Positions 25,843-34,030 of a stretch of DNA of 64,000 nt are shown here, one piece after another. Made by a program: the position numbers and the translations under genes. The notes below the pieces were generated by a model. It did no database searches, had not been told where the DNA came from, and saw only the letters and a program-made list of their open reading frames with translations. The stretch is from Lachnospiraceae bacterium (lineage in GTDB: Bacteria > Bacillota > Clostridia > Lachnospirales > Lachnospiraceae), in the NCBI GenBank assembly GCA_028689585.1, contig JAQVCW010000011.1, forward strand, positions 49,217 to 113,216, in the 5' to 3' direction. Within the stretch, counting starts at the first letter, position 1. Every line of letters starts with the position of its first letter.

Positions 25843-26646
25843 ATGAAAAATTTAACTGATAAAATTGTTTTTATTACAGGAGCAGCTCGTGGACTTGGAT
25901 ATGGAATGGCAGAAGCTTTTGCCAGGGAAGGCTCAAAAATCATTATTGCAGATATTCAAGAGGAATTGGCATCAGAGGCGGCAGCAAGATTGGCAGAAAA
26001 GTATAAAGTTGAAGTCACAGCCTATGGAATTGATGTTACCGATGTTGCCAGTATAAAACAGGTATTTAACCTGATTAAAGAAAGGTATGGAAAATTAGAT
26101 GTTATGGTCAATAATGCAGGAATACAGATCAGATGTGCATCGAAAGAGTTTCAGGAAAAAGACTGGGATAAACTGATGGGTGTTAATTTGAAGGGACCAT
26201 TTTTCTGTTCTCAGCAGGCAGCACTTCTGATGGAACGGGATGGGGGAGCAATCGTGAATATTTCTTCCGGTACTTCAACACGAACAACACCTGGACGGGC
26301 ACCATATGTTATATCAAAAGGTGGAATTAATTCTCTTACTGCAGTGCTTGCTTCTGAATGGGCAGAAGACAGAAATGGAAAAAAAGCAATTCGAGTGAAT
26401 GCTGTGGCGCCGGGCTGGATCGAAACAGAAATGGTAAAAGATGGATTCCGCCTGGGAGTGGTATCTGAAAAACAGATTCTGGCAGCAGTTCCATTTAAAC
26501 GTTTGGCGGATCCGGAAGAAATAGCAAAAGCGGTGGTATTTTTGGCATCAGATGAGGCAAGCTACATAACTGGACAAACGTTATATGTAGACGGTGGATG
26601 GAGTGCACTTGGAATGCCGGATTTAAGTGTTTGCCAGGAAAAATAA
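25843..26646 (+). CDS. SDR-family NAD(P)-dependent oxidoreductase
   Basis: This 267-residue short-chain dehydrogenase oxidises an alcohol or sugar or reduces the carbonyl. Cofactor motif TGAARGLG, NNAG, catalytic Ser in NISSG and YVISK (Tyr and Lys) are all present; ITGQTLYVDGGW is the classical C-terminus. Asp in IIADIQ favours NAD. AGGAGGA (25831-25837) sets ATG 25843. It is the first enzyme gene after the transporter, so it may act on the imported compound first (inference). Confidence 0.92.
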   Translation: MKNLTDKIVFITGAARGLGYGMAEAFAREGSKIIIADIQEELASEAAARLAEKYKVEVTAYGIDVTDVASIKQVFNLIKERYGKLDVMVNNAGIQIRCASKEFQEKDWDKLMGVNLKGPFFCSQQAALLMERDGGAIVNISSGTSTRTTPGRAPYVISKGGINSLTAVLASEWAEDRNGKKAIRVNAVAPGWIETEMVKDGFRLGVVSEKQILAAVPFKRLADPEEIAKAVVFLASDEASYITGQTLYVDGGWSALGMPDLSVCQEK

Positions 26647-26657
26647 GGAGGCTGACT

Positions 26658-27482
26658 ATGGAAACAGGGTATTCTATTGATAAATTGAAAGCAATAGCAC
26701 ATGATATTCGAGTTGATATTATAGAAAGTTTGCATTGTGCAGGATCCGGACATCCAGGAGGGTCTCTTTCTATAGCGGAGATCTTGAGCGTTCTCTTTTT
26801 CAGGGAGATGAATATTGATCCGGAAAAACCAAATTGGGAAGAACGAGACAGATTTGTTTTATCAAAAGGACATGCAGCACCAGCTTATTATGCAGCACTT
26901 GCTGAACGAGGATATTTTGATGTGAATTTACTGAAAACATTACGCCAGATAAACAGCCCGCTGCAAGGACATCCAGATCGCAGGAAGGTAACAGGAGTTG
27001 ACATGTCAACGGGCTCTTTGGGACAGGGTATTTCGGCGGCAGCGGGTATGGCATGTTTTGCAAAAAAGGAAAATAAAAAATTCCGGGTTTATTGTGTTGT
27101 GGGTGACGGAGAAATGCAGGAGGGCGAAGTTTGGGAAGCGCTTATGGCTTCGGCGCATTATGGATTGTCAAATTTTACAGTGTTGCTGGATAATAATAAT
27201 TTGCAGATTGACGGTAGTGTGGAAAAGGTTATGTCGATTTATCCGATAAAGGAAAAAGTGGAAGCATTTGGATGGGAAGTATTAGAGGTGGATGGACATA
27301 ATGTTGATGCTATTATTGAGGCATTAGCAAAAGCAAAAGAAAATGATATAACTCCCACTTTTATTATATGTAAAACAATAAAAGGACGAGGAGTATCTTA
27401 TATGGAAAATCAAGCGGGATGGCATGGAGCGGCAATTTCTGATGAAAATTATGAAATCGCAATGAAAGACTTGAATAAATAG
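26658..27482 (+). CDS. Transketolase, N-terminal subunit
   Basis: The 274 residues hold the thiamine-diphosphate pyrophosphate-binding half. SGHPGGSLS and SKGHAAPAYYA contain conserved active-site His residues, and GDGEMQEGEVWEAL to NNNLQIDG is the ThDP/Mg motif. The partner half is the next gene. Two-gene transketolases are common in Bacillota and are also used by the reported sulfoglycolytic transketolase route. AAGGAGG precedes ATG 26658. It transfers a two-carbon ketol unit between sugar phosphates, or perhaps their analogues here. Confidence 0.95.
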   Translation: METGYSIDKLKAIAHDIRVDIIESLHCAGSGHPGGSLSIAEILSVLFFREMNIDPEKPNWEERDRFVLSKGHAAPAYYAALAERGYFDVNLLKTLRQINSPLQGHPDRRKVTGVDMSTGSLGQGISAAAGMACFAKKENKKFRVYCVVGDGEMQEGEVWEALMASAHYGLSNFTVLLDNNNLQIDGSVEKVMSIYPIKEKVEAFGWEVLEVDGHNVDAIIEALAKAKENDITPTFIICKTIKGRGVSYMENQAGWHGAAISDENYEIAMKDLNK

Positions 27483-27493
27483 GGGGAAGAGGA

Positions 27494-28435
27494 ATGCTGT
27501 CAACAAGAGAGGCTTATGGATTAGCGTTAGCAAATTTAGGTAATCAGTATGATTTTTATGTTTTGGATGCAGATCTTTCAAAGGCAACCCAGACGGTTCA
27601 ATTTGCCAAAAAATTTCCAGAGCGTTTTCTGGATATGGGAATTGCAGAGGCGAATATGATGGATTTTGCAGCAGGAATGTCTACCTGTGGAGTTCCTGTA
27701 GTGGCCAGCACTTTTGCGGCCTTTGCAGCAGGAAGGGCATATGATCAGGTGAGAAATGGAATTGCTTATCCTGATTGTAATGTAAAAATTGGAGCTACAC
27801 ATGGCGGAGTCATGATTGGAGCTGATGGTGGCAGCCATCAATGTGTTGAAGATATTGCATTGATGCGTGCAATACCAAACATGACTGTTCTGTGTCCCTG
27901 TGATGAATTTGAGACATATGCCTGTGTGAAAGCAGCTATTGAGTATCAGGGGCCGGTATATTTGCGTTTTGGCCGTATGCCGTCTCCGAACATATATACA
28001 GAAGGAGGATTTACTTTTCAGATTGGAAAAGGGACAGTTATTAGTGAAGGGGAAGATGTAACTTTAATTGGCATCGGAGATATGGTTTCCAGATGTTTTG
28101 AAGCGGCAATGCTTCTTGCTAAAATAGGAATTTCCGCTGCGGTAATTGATATGGCGTCTGTGAAACCGATAGATGAAAAATTGATAATTTCATTTGCAAA
28201 GCGGACAGGATGTATTGTAACAGCAGAAGATCATAATATTATCGGCGGACTGGGCGGGGCGGTTTCAGAATTGCTTGTAAGAAATTATCCGATTCCGGTA
28301 GAAAATATAGGGATACAGGACAAGTTCGGAAAATCGGGTTCTCCGGAAGAGCTGGCAGAGTATTTCGGCTTGACTGTAGAAAAAATTGTTGAAGCATCAA
28401 AAAAAGTAATTGGAAGAAAAAAGGTGATTCAATGA
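27494..28435 (+). CDS. Transketolase, C-terminal subunit
   Basis: The 313 residues hold the pyrimidine-binding and C-terminal regions. MGIAEANMMDFAAG carries the Glu that activates ThDP. THGGVMIGADGGSHQCVEDIALMRAIPNM and YLRFGRMPSP are conserved. It begins 11 bp after the N-terminal subunit with GGGGGAAGAGG upstream and overlaps the next gene by ATGA. It forms the active heteromer with the preceding protein. Confidence 0.95.
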   Translation: MLSTREAYGLALANLGNQYDFYVLDADLSKATQTVQFAKKFPERFLDMGIAEANMMDFAAGMSTCGVPVVASTFAAFAAGRAYDQVRNGIAYPDCNVKIGATHGGVMIGADGGSHQCVEDIALMRAIPNMTVLCPCDEFETYACVKAAIEYQGPVYLRFGRMPSPNIYTEGGFTFQIGKGTVISEGEDVTLIGIGDMVSRCFEAAMLLAKIGISAAVIDMASVKPIDEKLIISFAKRTGCIVTAEDHNIIGGLGGAVSELLVRNYPIPVENIGIQDKFGKSGSPEELAEYFGLTVEKIVEASKKVIGRKKVIQ

Positions 28436-29457
28436 AAAAAATACTGTTTACAAAACCAATGAAGGCTGAAGTGGCAGGGGGCTATAAGATTCCAGTTTGT
28501 GAGAAAGATGAGGTGGTATTAAAAGTTCTGCGTATAGGTGTTTGCGGAACGGATATTCAGGTATATGCAGGAAAAAATAGATATACTCATTTTCCAATCA
28601 CGCCATTCCATGAGGGGCTTGCAACCGTGTTTGCGGTGGGAGCGAAGGTAGAGAATGTTTGCGTTGGGGACAGTGTTGTGATTCGACCTATTATTAGTTG
28701 TGGAAAATGTTATGCCTGTACGCATGGTCATGAGAATGCATGTGAAGAGTTTAACTGCCTTGGAGTACAATCAGATGGACTTGGCGCAGAATATGTCGTG
28801 ATTAATAAGAAATACGTGTATCGTCTGCCCAAATTCTGTTCGAAGGATGCGTTAATTTTAACAGAGCCGTTTGCTGTTGGCGTTCATGCGGCGCGGAGAG
28901 GCCAGATAGAAAACAAAAAAGTTCTGGTAATTGGGGCAGGGACGATAGGTAATTTTACTGCACAGGCTTGTCAATTGCAGGGAGCTGAAAAAGTTTGCAT
29001 TTGTGATATTAGCGAAGCGAAAGTTGACACCGCAAGAAAATCTGGAATAGAACTGTGTATTAACAGTACAAATAAGACATTAACACAAGTATATGAAAAC
29101 GCGTTTGGTTCATTCCCGGATGTGATAATTGATTGTGCTGCATCGAAAGCAGTATTTTCACAGATAATTTCATCGGCTGGAAAAACGACAACCGTAGTGA
29201 TTGTGGGTAATTATTCTCAGACTTTAGAAGTTGATATTGCTGCGATACAAAGAAACGAATTGAATGTTTTGGGAAATATAACTTATACAGAAGAGGATTT
29301 TTTGTGTGCGCTTAATTTGATGCTTGAGGGAAAGGTGTACACAGATGGGTTCATAACAAAACGTTTTGCATTGAATCAGGTAAATGAAATGATGGACTAC
29401 GCTTTTGAAAACAGAGGAATTAATATGAAAACAATTATGGATTTTGAGGAGGGCTAA
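28432..29457 (+). CDS. Zinc-dependent medium-chain dehydrogenase (polyol/sugar type)
   Basis: This 341-residue MDR protein has a GroES-like N-terminus with catalytic zinc ligands in GVCGTDIQVY and PFHEG (the usual GHE is FHE) and four structural-zinc cysteines in SCGKCYACTHGHENAC. The Rossmann motif is VIGAGTIGNFTAQ. The family oxidises secondary alcohols of polyols and sugar derivatives. ATGA overlap with the transketolase gene implies coupled translation. With the SDR it gives the operon two redox steps. Confidence 0.9.
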   Translation: MKKILFTKPMKAEVAGGYKIPVCEKDEVVLKVLRIGVCGTDIQVYAGKNRYTHFPITPFHEGLATVFAVGAKVENVCVGDSVVIRPIISCGKCYACTHGHENACEEFNCLGVQSDGLGAEYVVINKKYVYRLPKFCSKDALILTEPFAVGVHAARRGQIENKKVLVIGAGTIGNFTAQACQLQGAEKVCICDISEAKVDTARKSGIELCINSTNKTLTQVYENAFGSFPDVIIDCAASKAVFSQIISSAGKTTTVVIVGNYSQTLEVDIAAIQRNELNVLGNITYTEEDFLCALNLMLEGKVYTDGFITKRFALNQVNEMMDYAFENRGINMKTIMDFEEG

Positions 29458-29458
29458 T

Positions 29459-30118
29459 ATGTATCATCTTTCACCTTCGATGCTTTGCGCTAACCCATTA
29501 GAGATTGGCGCAGCCATAACGGAATGGAATCAATTAAAAATAGACTGGTTTCATATTGATGTTATGGATGGAAAATTTGTTCCTAATTTTGCAATGGGAA
29601 CAGATTGTTTTAGAGAAATGTGCAAAGCGGGAAAGCATCCATTCTATGTACATATGATGGCTGAAAATCCAGAAAAATATATTCCTTTATATGCAGAAAT
29701 GGGAGCTTCCTATTATTGTTTTCACTATGAAACCACAAATAATCCATTTCGAATTTGTCAAGCTATACTGGAGAATGGGATGAAACCGGCCATAGCATTA
29801 AATCCCATAACTCCGGTGGAGGCAATAAAAGATCTGTTGCCATATTTAGACGTGGTTACATTAATGGCTATCGAACCTGGATTTTCCGGACAGGAATTTT
29901 TACAGCATACCTACAATAAAATATCCTGTTTAAAAGAGATGATCAGAGATTTTCCAGTTCTTATTGAAGTTGATGGAGGCGCAGATGATAGTATTGCAGC
30001 AAGATGTATTCGATGTGGGTGTGATGTTGTTGTGGGGGGATATTTTTCTGTCTTTCGTTCAAATAATACGTTGAAAGAAAATTATGAAACGTTTATGACA
30101 ACAGTAAAGGAGATATAA
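29459..30118 (+). CDS. Ribulose-phosphate 3-epimerase family protein
   Basis: This 219-residue TIM barrel has HIDVMDGKFVPNFAMG (metal His/Asp and first catalytic Asp), VHMMAENP and LIEVDGG (second Asp) of the Rpe family. CFHYETT supplies the third metal His. It should epimerise C3 of a ketose phosphate. ATG 29459 follows GGAGGG closely and starts 1 bp after the previous stop. A housekeeping rpe is expected elsewhere, so this copy may be specialised. Confidence 0.9.
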   Translation: MYHLSPSMLCANPLEIGAAITEWNQLKIDWFHIDVMDGKFVPNFAMGTDCFREMCKAGKHPFYVHMMAENPEKYIPLYAEMGASYYCFHYETTNNPFRICQAILENGMKPAIALNPITPVEAIKDLLPYLDVVTLMAIEPGFSGQEFLQHTYNKISCLKEMIRDFPVLIEVDGGADDSIAARCIRCGCDVVVGGYFSVFRSNNTLKENYETFMTTVKEI

Positions 30119-30123
30119 GTATT

Positions 30124-30861
30124 ATGATGATTCAGGAACTGAAGGAAATAGTAGTTGAGGCAAATAAAGAATTGTTAAAGCGTAAAGTCGTTATTTATTC
30201 ATGGGGAAACGTAAGCGCAATTGACCGAAATAAAGGAATCATTGTTATAAAACCGGTAGGACTTCCTTATGATGAATTGACAACAGAAAATATCAGCGTA
30301 GTAGATTTGGAAGGGAAACCGGTACGGGGAGAAAAAAATCCATTAAAACCATCGGTTGATTTAGATATTCATAGGGCCTTGTATGAAAATTTTCAGGAAT
30401 GTCAGGCAGTTGTTCACACTCATTCGACTTATGCTACTGTAATGGCGCAACTACATCATGAGATTCCGTGCTTTGGAACAACACATGCAGATTATTTCGC
30501 AGGTACGATTCCATGTGTGGATTTGCTGACAGATGATGAAGTCATAAATGATTATGAGTGGAATACGGGAATGGCAATTGTCAAATATTTCAGAACGCAT
30601 AATATTAATCCGGAAGAAATACCAGCAGCGTTGTCTATCAATCATGGGCCATTCACGTGGGGGGAGGATGCCTGGGATGCAGTTCATAAAGCAGTAGTAT
30701 TAGAGGAAATCTGTAAAATGGCTGTACATATGCTGGAGATTAATCCCGACTGTACCGCAATACCAAAGGTGATAAGTGATAAACATTTTTTCAGAAAACA
30801 TGGTGTTAATGCATATTTTATGAATGATGATCATGGACATGGAATGATTCACAATAAATAA
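30124..30861 (+). CDS. L-ribulose-5-phosphate 4-epimerase (AraD/UlaF) family protein
   Basis: This 245-residue class II aldolase-fold protein has the zinc His residues in VVHTHSTYAT and the TTHADYFAGTIPCVDLLTDDE block of AraD. YEWNTGMAIVKYF and NHGPFTWGEDAWDAVHKAVVLEEI are the AraD/SgaE signature. Members epimerise C4 of pentulose-5-phosphates by retro-aldol cleavage; some relatives are aldolases. It starts 5 bp after the 3-epimerase, so the two probably act in turn on one ketose. Confidence 0.9.
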   Translation: MMIQELKEIVVEANKELLKRKVVIYSWGNVSAIDRNKGIIVIKPVGLPYDELTTENISVVDLEGKPVRGEKNPLKPSVDLDIHRALYENFQECQAVVHTHSTYATVMAQLHHEIPCFGTTHADYFAGTIPCVDLLTDDEVINDYEWNTGMAIVKYFRTHNINPEEIPAALSINHGPFTWGEDAWDAVHKAVVLEEICKMAVHMLEINPDCTAIPKVISDKHFFRKHGVNAYFMNDDHGHGMIHNK

Positions 30862-30881
30862 AGAATAACAGGGAGACATAT

Positions 30882-31718
30882 ATGAAGTATATATATTTAA
30901 ATTTAAAAAGATTTGATATTCCGGCATCGATGGGCGGGGTCAACCGTCTCTCCCCAATTTCAAGATGGGGCAGATATATTGTAGAAAACACACAGGAAAA
31001 GCTGAAATGCTATAAAGAAAAAGAAGTTGAATTTGTCCAATTCTATCCAGAGGCTCATCTTATTCCGGCAATAGATGCGTTGGATGAAAAAAGCCATGTT
31101 AAAATAGGCTGTCAGGGCATATATCGTGAGGATGCAGCGATAGGGGGCAACTTTGGCGCATTTACAACTAATTGCCCCGCAGCTTCCGCAAAAGCGCTTG
31201 GATGTGATTATGCAATTATAGGACACTGCGAAGAAAGAAATGATAAGGCAGGGGTTTTGAGAGAAGCGGGAGTGACAGATAATGAAGCCATAAACAGAAT
31301 ATTAAATCGGGAAATCAAGCAGGCATTAGCTCGTAATATGAAGGTATTGTATTGTATCGGTGAGAAGAGCGAGGAACAGGGAGACTGGAAAAATGTGCTG
31401 AGAATGCAGTTGCAGATCGGTTTAGAAGGAGTGGATACTGCAAATATTGTAGTAGGTTATGAACCAATTTGGTCCATAGGTCCAGGCAAGGCTCCGGCAG
31501 ATAAAGAGTATATTACTAAAATTGCTCAATTCATTAAACAGGAAAAACAGGGAATCAAAGTGGTTTATGGAGGCGGTCTCAAATCAGAAAATGCGGCAAT
31601 GTTGTCTGAAATCAAGGAAATAGATGGCGGCTTAATTGCGTTGACACGTTTCAGTGGAGACATAGGATTTTATCCGGATGAGTACATAAAAATCATTGAA
31701 ACATATTTAGGAAAGTGA
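30882..31718 (+). CDS. Triose-phosphate isomerase paralogue
   Basis: This 278-residue protein keeps the TIM catalytic set: Lys9 in LNLKR, His115 in IIGHCEER and Glu194 in GYEPIWSIGPGKAP. It is longer and more diverged than a housekeeping TpiA; the usual NWKMN is LNLKRF, and the flexible loop has IGPGKAP for IGTGKTA. TIM paralogues in erythritol pathways (EryH/LerI type) act on tetrulose phosphates, so a four-carbon substrate is plausible (inference). GGGAG precedes ATG 30882. Confidence 0.88.
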   Translation: MKYIYLNLKRFDIPASMGGVNRLSPISRWGRYIVENTQEKLKCYKEKEVEFVQFYPEAHLIPAIDALDEKSHVKIGCQGIYREDAAIGGNFGAFTTNCPAASAKALGCDYAIIGHCEERNDKAGVLREAGVTDNEAINRILNREIKQALARNMKVLYCIGEKSEEQGDWKNVLRMQLQIGLEGVDTANIVVGYEPIWSIGPGKAPADKEYITKIAQFIKQEKQGIKVVYGGGLKSENAAMLSEIKEIDGGLIALTRFSGDIGFYPDEYIKIIETYLGK

Positions 31719-31727
31719 GGATAAATT

Positions 31728-33188
31728 ATGAAGCTTGATTTTGAATACGGGAATGGATTGATGAGCGCAGATTTACCAGACAATACTGAAGTTTTTATAC
31801 CAGGAAAAACCGTACTTGATCCGCCCTGCCTGCCTCAAAATATGGAAGAATTATTAGAAGCAACACGCAAGTCTGTTAGAAATCCAATGGGTATGAAACC
31901 CTTGGCAGAAACTGCCCACAAAGGAAGTTCTGTTGTCATTATCATTCCTGACATTGTAAAAGGCGGGTGTCAGCCAACATCGCACAGGAAACTGTCTATT
32001 AAAGTGATTTTAGAGGAGTTGTATGCTTCTGGCGTTGAAAAAAAAGATATTCTTCTGCTTATATCCAATGGATTGCACCCAAGAGCTACAGCAGGGGAAA
32101 TGAAACAGATTCTTGGGGCAGATTTGTTTAATGAATTTTATTATAGCGGTCAGCTTACAAGCCATGATTCAGAAGACACGGAAAATATGATTGATCTTGG
32201 CTGTACAAAGCGTGGCGATCGCGTGCTGATGAATAAATACGTATTTGAATGTGATATTCCCATTTTAATCGGACATACGCAGGGAAACCCCTATGGTGGA
32301 TATTCGGGAGGATATAAACATTGCGCAACGGGTATTACACATTGGAGGAGCATAGCGACTCACCATGTGCCTCAGGTTATGCACAGATCAGATTTCACAC
32401 CTGTCTCAGGGCATAGTTTGATGAGAACTAAGTTTGACGAAATAGGTATGTATATGGAAGAAAAAATGGGACATCCATTTTTCTGCTGCGATGCAGTATT
32501 GGATACTTATTCCAGACAAATAGAGATTAATTCGGGATATGCAAAAGTGATGCAGCCTAAATCATGGATTATGGCCAACAAGAGGACATATGTTCCATTT
32601 GCAGAAAAAAAATATGATATTATGATATTTGGAATGCCACAGAATTTTCACTACGGGGATGGGATGGGAACTAATCCAATTCAGATGATGCAGGCTCTTT
32701 CAGCGCAGGTTATCCGCCATAAACGTGTGATGGCAGATAATTGTGTCATTATTTGTTCTTCTATCTGCAACGGTTATTTTCATGATGAAAGATGGCCATA
32801 TCTCAGAGAATTGTATGAATTATTTCAGCACGATTATATGAATACACTTGCAGATATGAACAGATATGGTGAATATTTTGCTACTAAAGAAGAATACATC
32901 CGTAAATATCGGTTTACGAATGCTTTTCATCCATTTCATGGATTCTCAATGATGTCATGCGGACATATTGCAGAAATGAATACGTCAGCGATTTATATTG
33001 TAGGGGCACAGGAACCTGGAATTGCCCGCAGTATGGGATTAAAAACAAGAGCAAGTTTTGAAGAGGCTCTTACGGATGCGATGAAGAAATATACAGGTCC
33101 GGCTCCTGATATTTTAGCATTGCCTCAAACATTTAAACTGGGAGCAGTACATTTGTGCATGAAAGATGACGATTTGTCTAATGTATAG
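31728..33188 (+). CDS. LarA-family nickel-pincer racemase/epimerase-like protein
   Basis: The 486 residues match the lactate racemase LarA family (DUF2088), whose members use a covalently bound nickel-pincer nucleotide to shuttle hydride at a hydroxy-acid carbon. By eye, Lys197 in GYSGGYK aligns with the cofactor-binding Lys, His117 in NGLHP with one catalytic His and His213 with the nickel ligand. The position of the second catalytic His (10 before the Lys) is Asn187. The substrate is therefore unlikely to be plain lactate. No larB, larC or larE cofactor genes lie in the window. It follows the TIM paralogue by 9 bp. Confidence 0.85.
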   Translation: MKLDFEYGNGLMSADLPDNTEVFIPGKTVLDPPCLPQNMEELLEATRKSVRNPMGMKPLAETAHKGSSVVIIIPDIVKGGCQPTSHRKLSIKVILEELYASGVEKKDILLLISNGLHPRATAGEMKQILGADLFNEFYYSGQLTSHDSEDTENMIDLGCTKRGDRVLMNKYVFECDIPILIGHTQGNPYGGYSGGYKHCATGITHWRSIATHHVPQVMHRSDFTPVSGHSLMRTKFDEIGMYMEEKMGHPFFCCDAVLDTYSRQIEINSGYAKVMQPKSWIMANKRTYVPFAEKKYDIMIFGMPQNFHYGDGMGTNPIQMMQALSAQVIRHKRVMADNCVIICSSICNGYFHDERWPYLRELYELFQHDYMNTLADMNRYGEYFATKEEYIRKYRFTNAFHPFHGFSMMSCGHIAEMNTSAIYIVGAQEPGIARSMGLKTRASFEEALTDAMKKYTGPAPDILALPQTFKLGAVHLCMKDDDLSNV

Positions 33189-33209
33189 GATATATATACA
33201 GGATAGTAT

Positions 33210-33243
33210 ATCACCGCGGTTTTTAAAGACTGCGGTGATTTGC
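33210..33243 (+). terminator. Hairpin after the LarA-like gene
   Basis: ATCACCGC (33210-33217) pairs with GCGGTGAT (33232-33239), followed by TTTG. A partial terminator that may lower expression of the exporter and repressor genes. Confidence 0.5.
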
Positions 33244-33264
33244 AATACGTGAAGGAGGCAGTTC

Positions 33265-33981
33265 GTGTACCTGTGTTTATTTTTGTTAATTGTATTTCTA
33301 TTTAATTTGATACAAATAGTAGGAGGATTTGCCGGAACAATGCTGGCTATGCCTTTTACTATTTTGCTGCTTGGCGCAGAGCAGGCGAGGCTGGTCCTAA
33401 ACGCGGTCAGTATACCTTGCTGTGTCTATCCTATTCTTCGATATCATGGAGTGATCAATTGGAGAGAAGCGGCAAGAATTTCATTTTTTATGATAATGGG
33501 AATTCTTATATCACAAAAATGGATAGCGGATTTACTTTTGCCGCAAATATTAGTACTATATAGTATAATAGTTATGGCAATTGCGTTAAAAAATCTGTTT
33601 ATAAAGAAAATATTTTGTTTTCCTAATTTAGTATCATATTTGATATTATTGGGTGCAGGGATTATTCATGGAGCTTTTCTGAGCGGAGGGGCTCTGTTGG
33701 TAATTTATACTATGCAGCGAATGAAGGAAAAAAATGAGTTCCGTGCAACAATTTCTGTTGTATGGTTAATACTCAACGGTTTTATGTTAGGGGTAAATAT
33801 TAAGCAGGGAAATTATCATATAGAAGAATGGCAACTGGTGCTGTCTGGTTTAATACCGGCTGTTTTTGGGATCCTTATTGGAGATCGGCTTCAGAAGAAA
33901 ATTAATGATAGGAATTTTCATATTTTTGCTAACGTTTTATTGCTTTTTTCCGGGTTAACGCTTTTTTTGAGCTATATTTGA
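33265..33981 (+). CDS. TauE/SafE-family anion exporter
   Basis: This 238-residue membrane protein has about seven to eight hydrophobic segments. The N-terminal GGFAGTMLAMPF and the mid-protein AGIIHGAFLSGGALLVIY are the two TauE/SafE repeats. Members export sulfite or organosulfonates such as sulfoacetate and sulfolactate. GTG 33265 is used because AAGGAGG (33252-33258) precedes it. Sitting at the end of a sulfonate-class import and sugar-phosphate-like operon, it may expel the undigested anionic product. Confidence 0.85.
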   Translation: MYLCLFLLIVFLFNLIQIVGGFAGTMLAMPFTILLLGAEQARLVLNAVSIPCCVYPILRYHGVINWREAARISFFMIMGILISQKWIADLLLPQILVLYSIIVMAIALKNLFIKKIFCFPNLVSYLILLGAGIIHGAFLSGGALLVIYTMQRMKEKNEFRATISVVWLILNGFMLGVNIKQGNYHIEEWQLVLSGLIPAVFGILIGDRLQKKINDRNFHIFANVLLLFSGLTLFLSYI

Positions 33982-34030
33982 TTTGGAACTGCAGAGTGAT
34001 GCTTAAAAATAGATCTTGGAGGAAAAATGT

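Noticed and set aside
21425..33981. Firm assignment as the known sulfoglycolytic transketolase pathway
   Set aside because: Only the split transketolase and the TauE/SafE exporter agree with it; no sulfoquinovosidase or clear sulfoquinovose isomerase is present and AraD, Rpe, TIM and LarA-like genes are extra, so only a hypothesis is justified.
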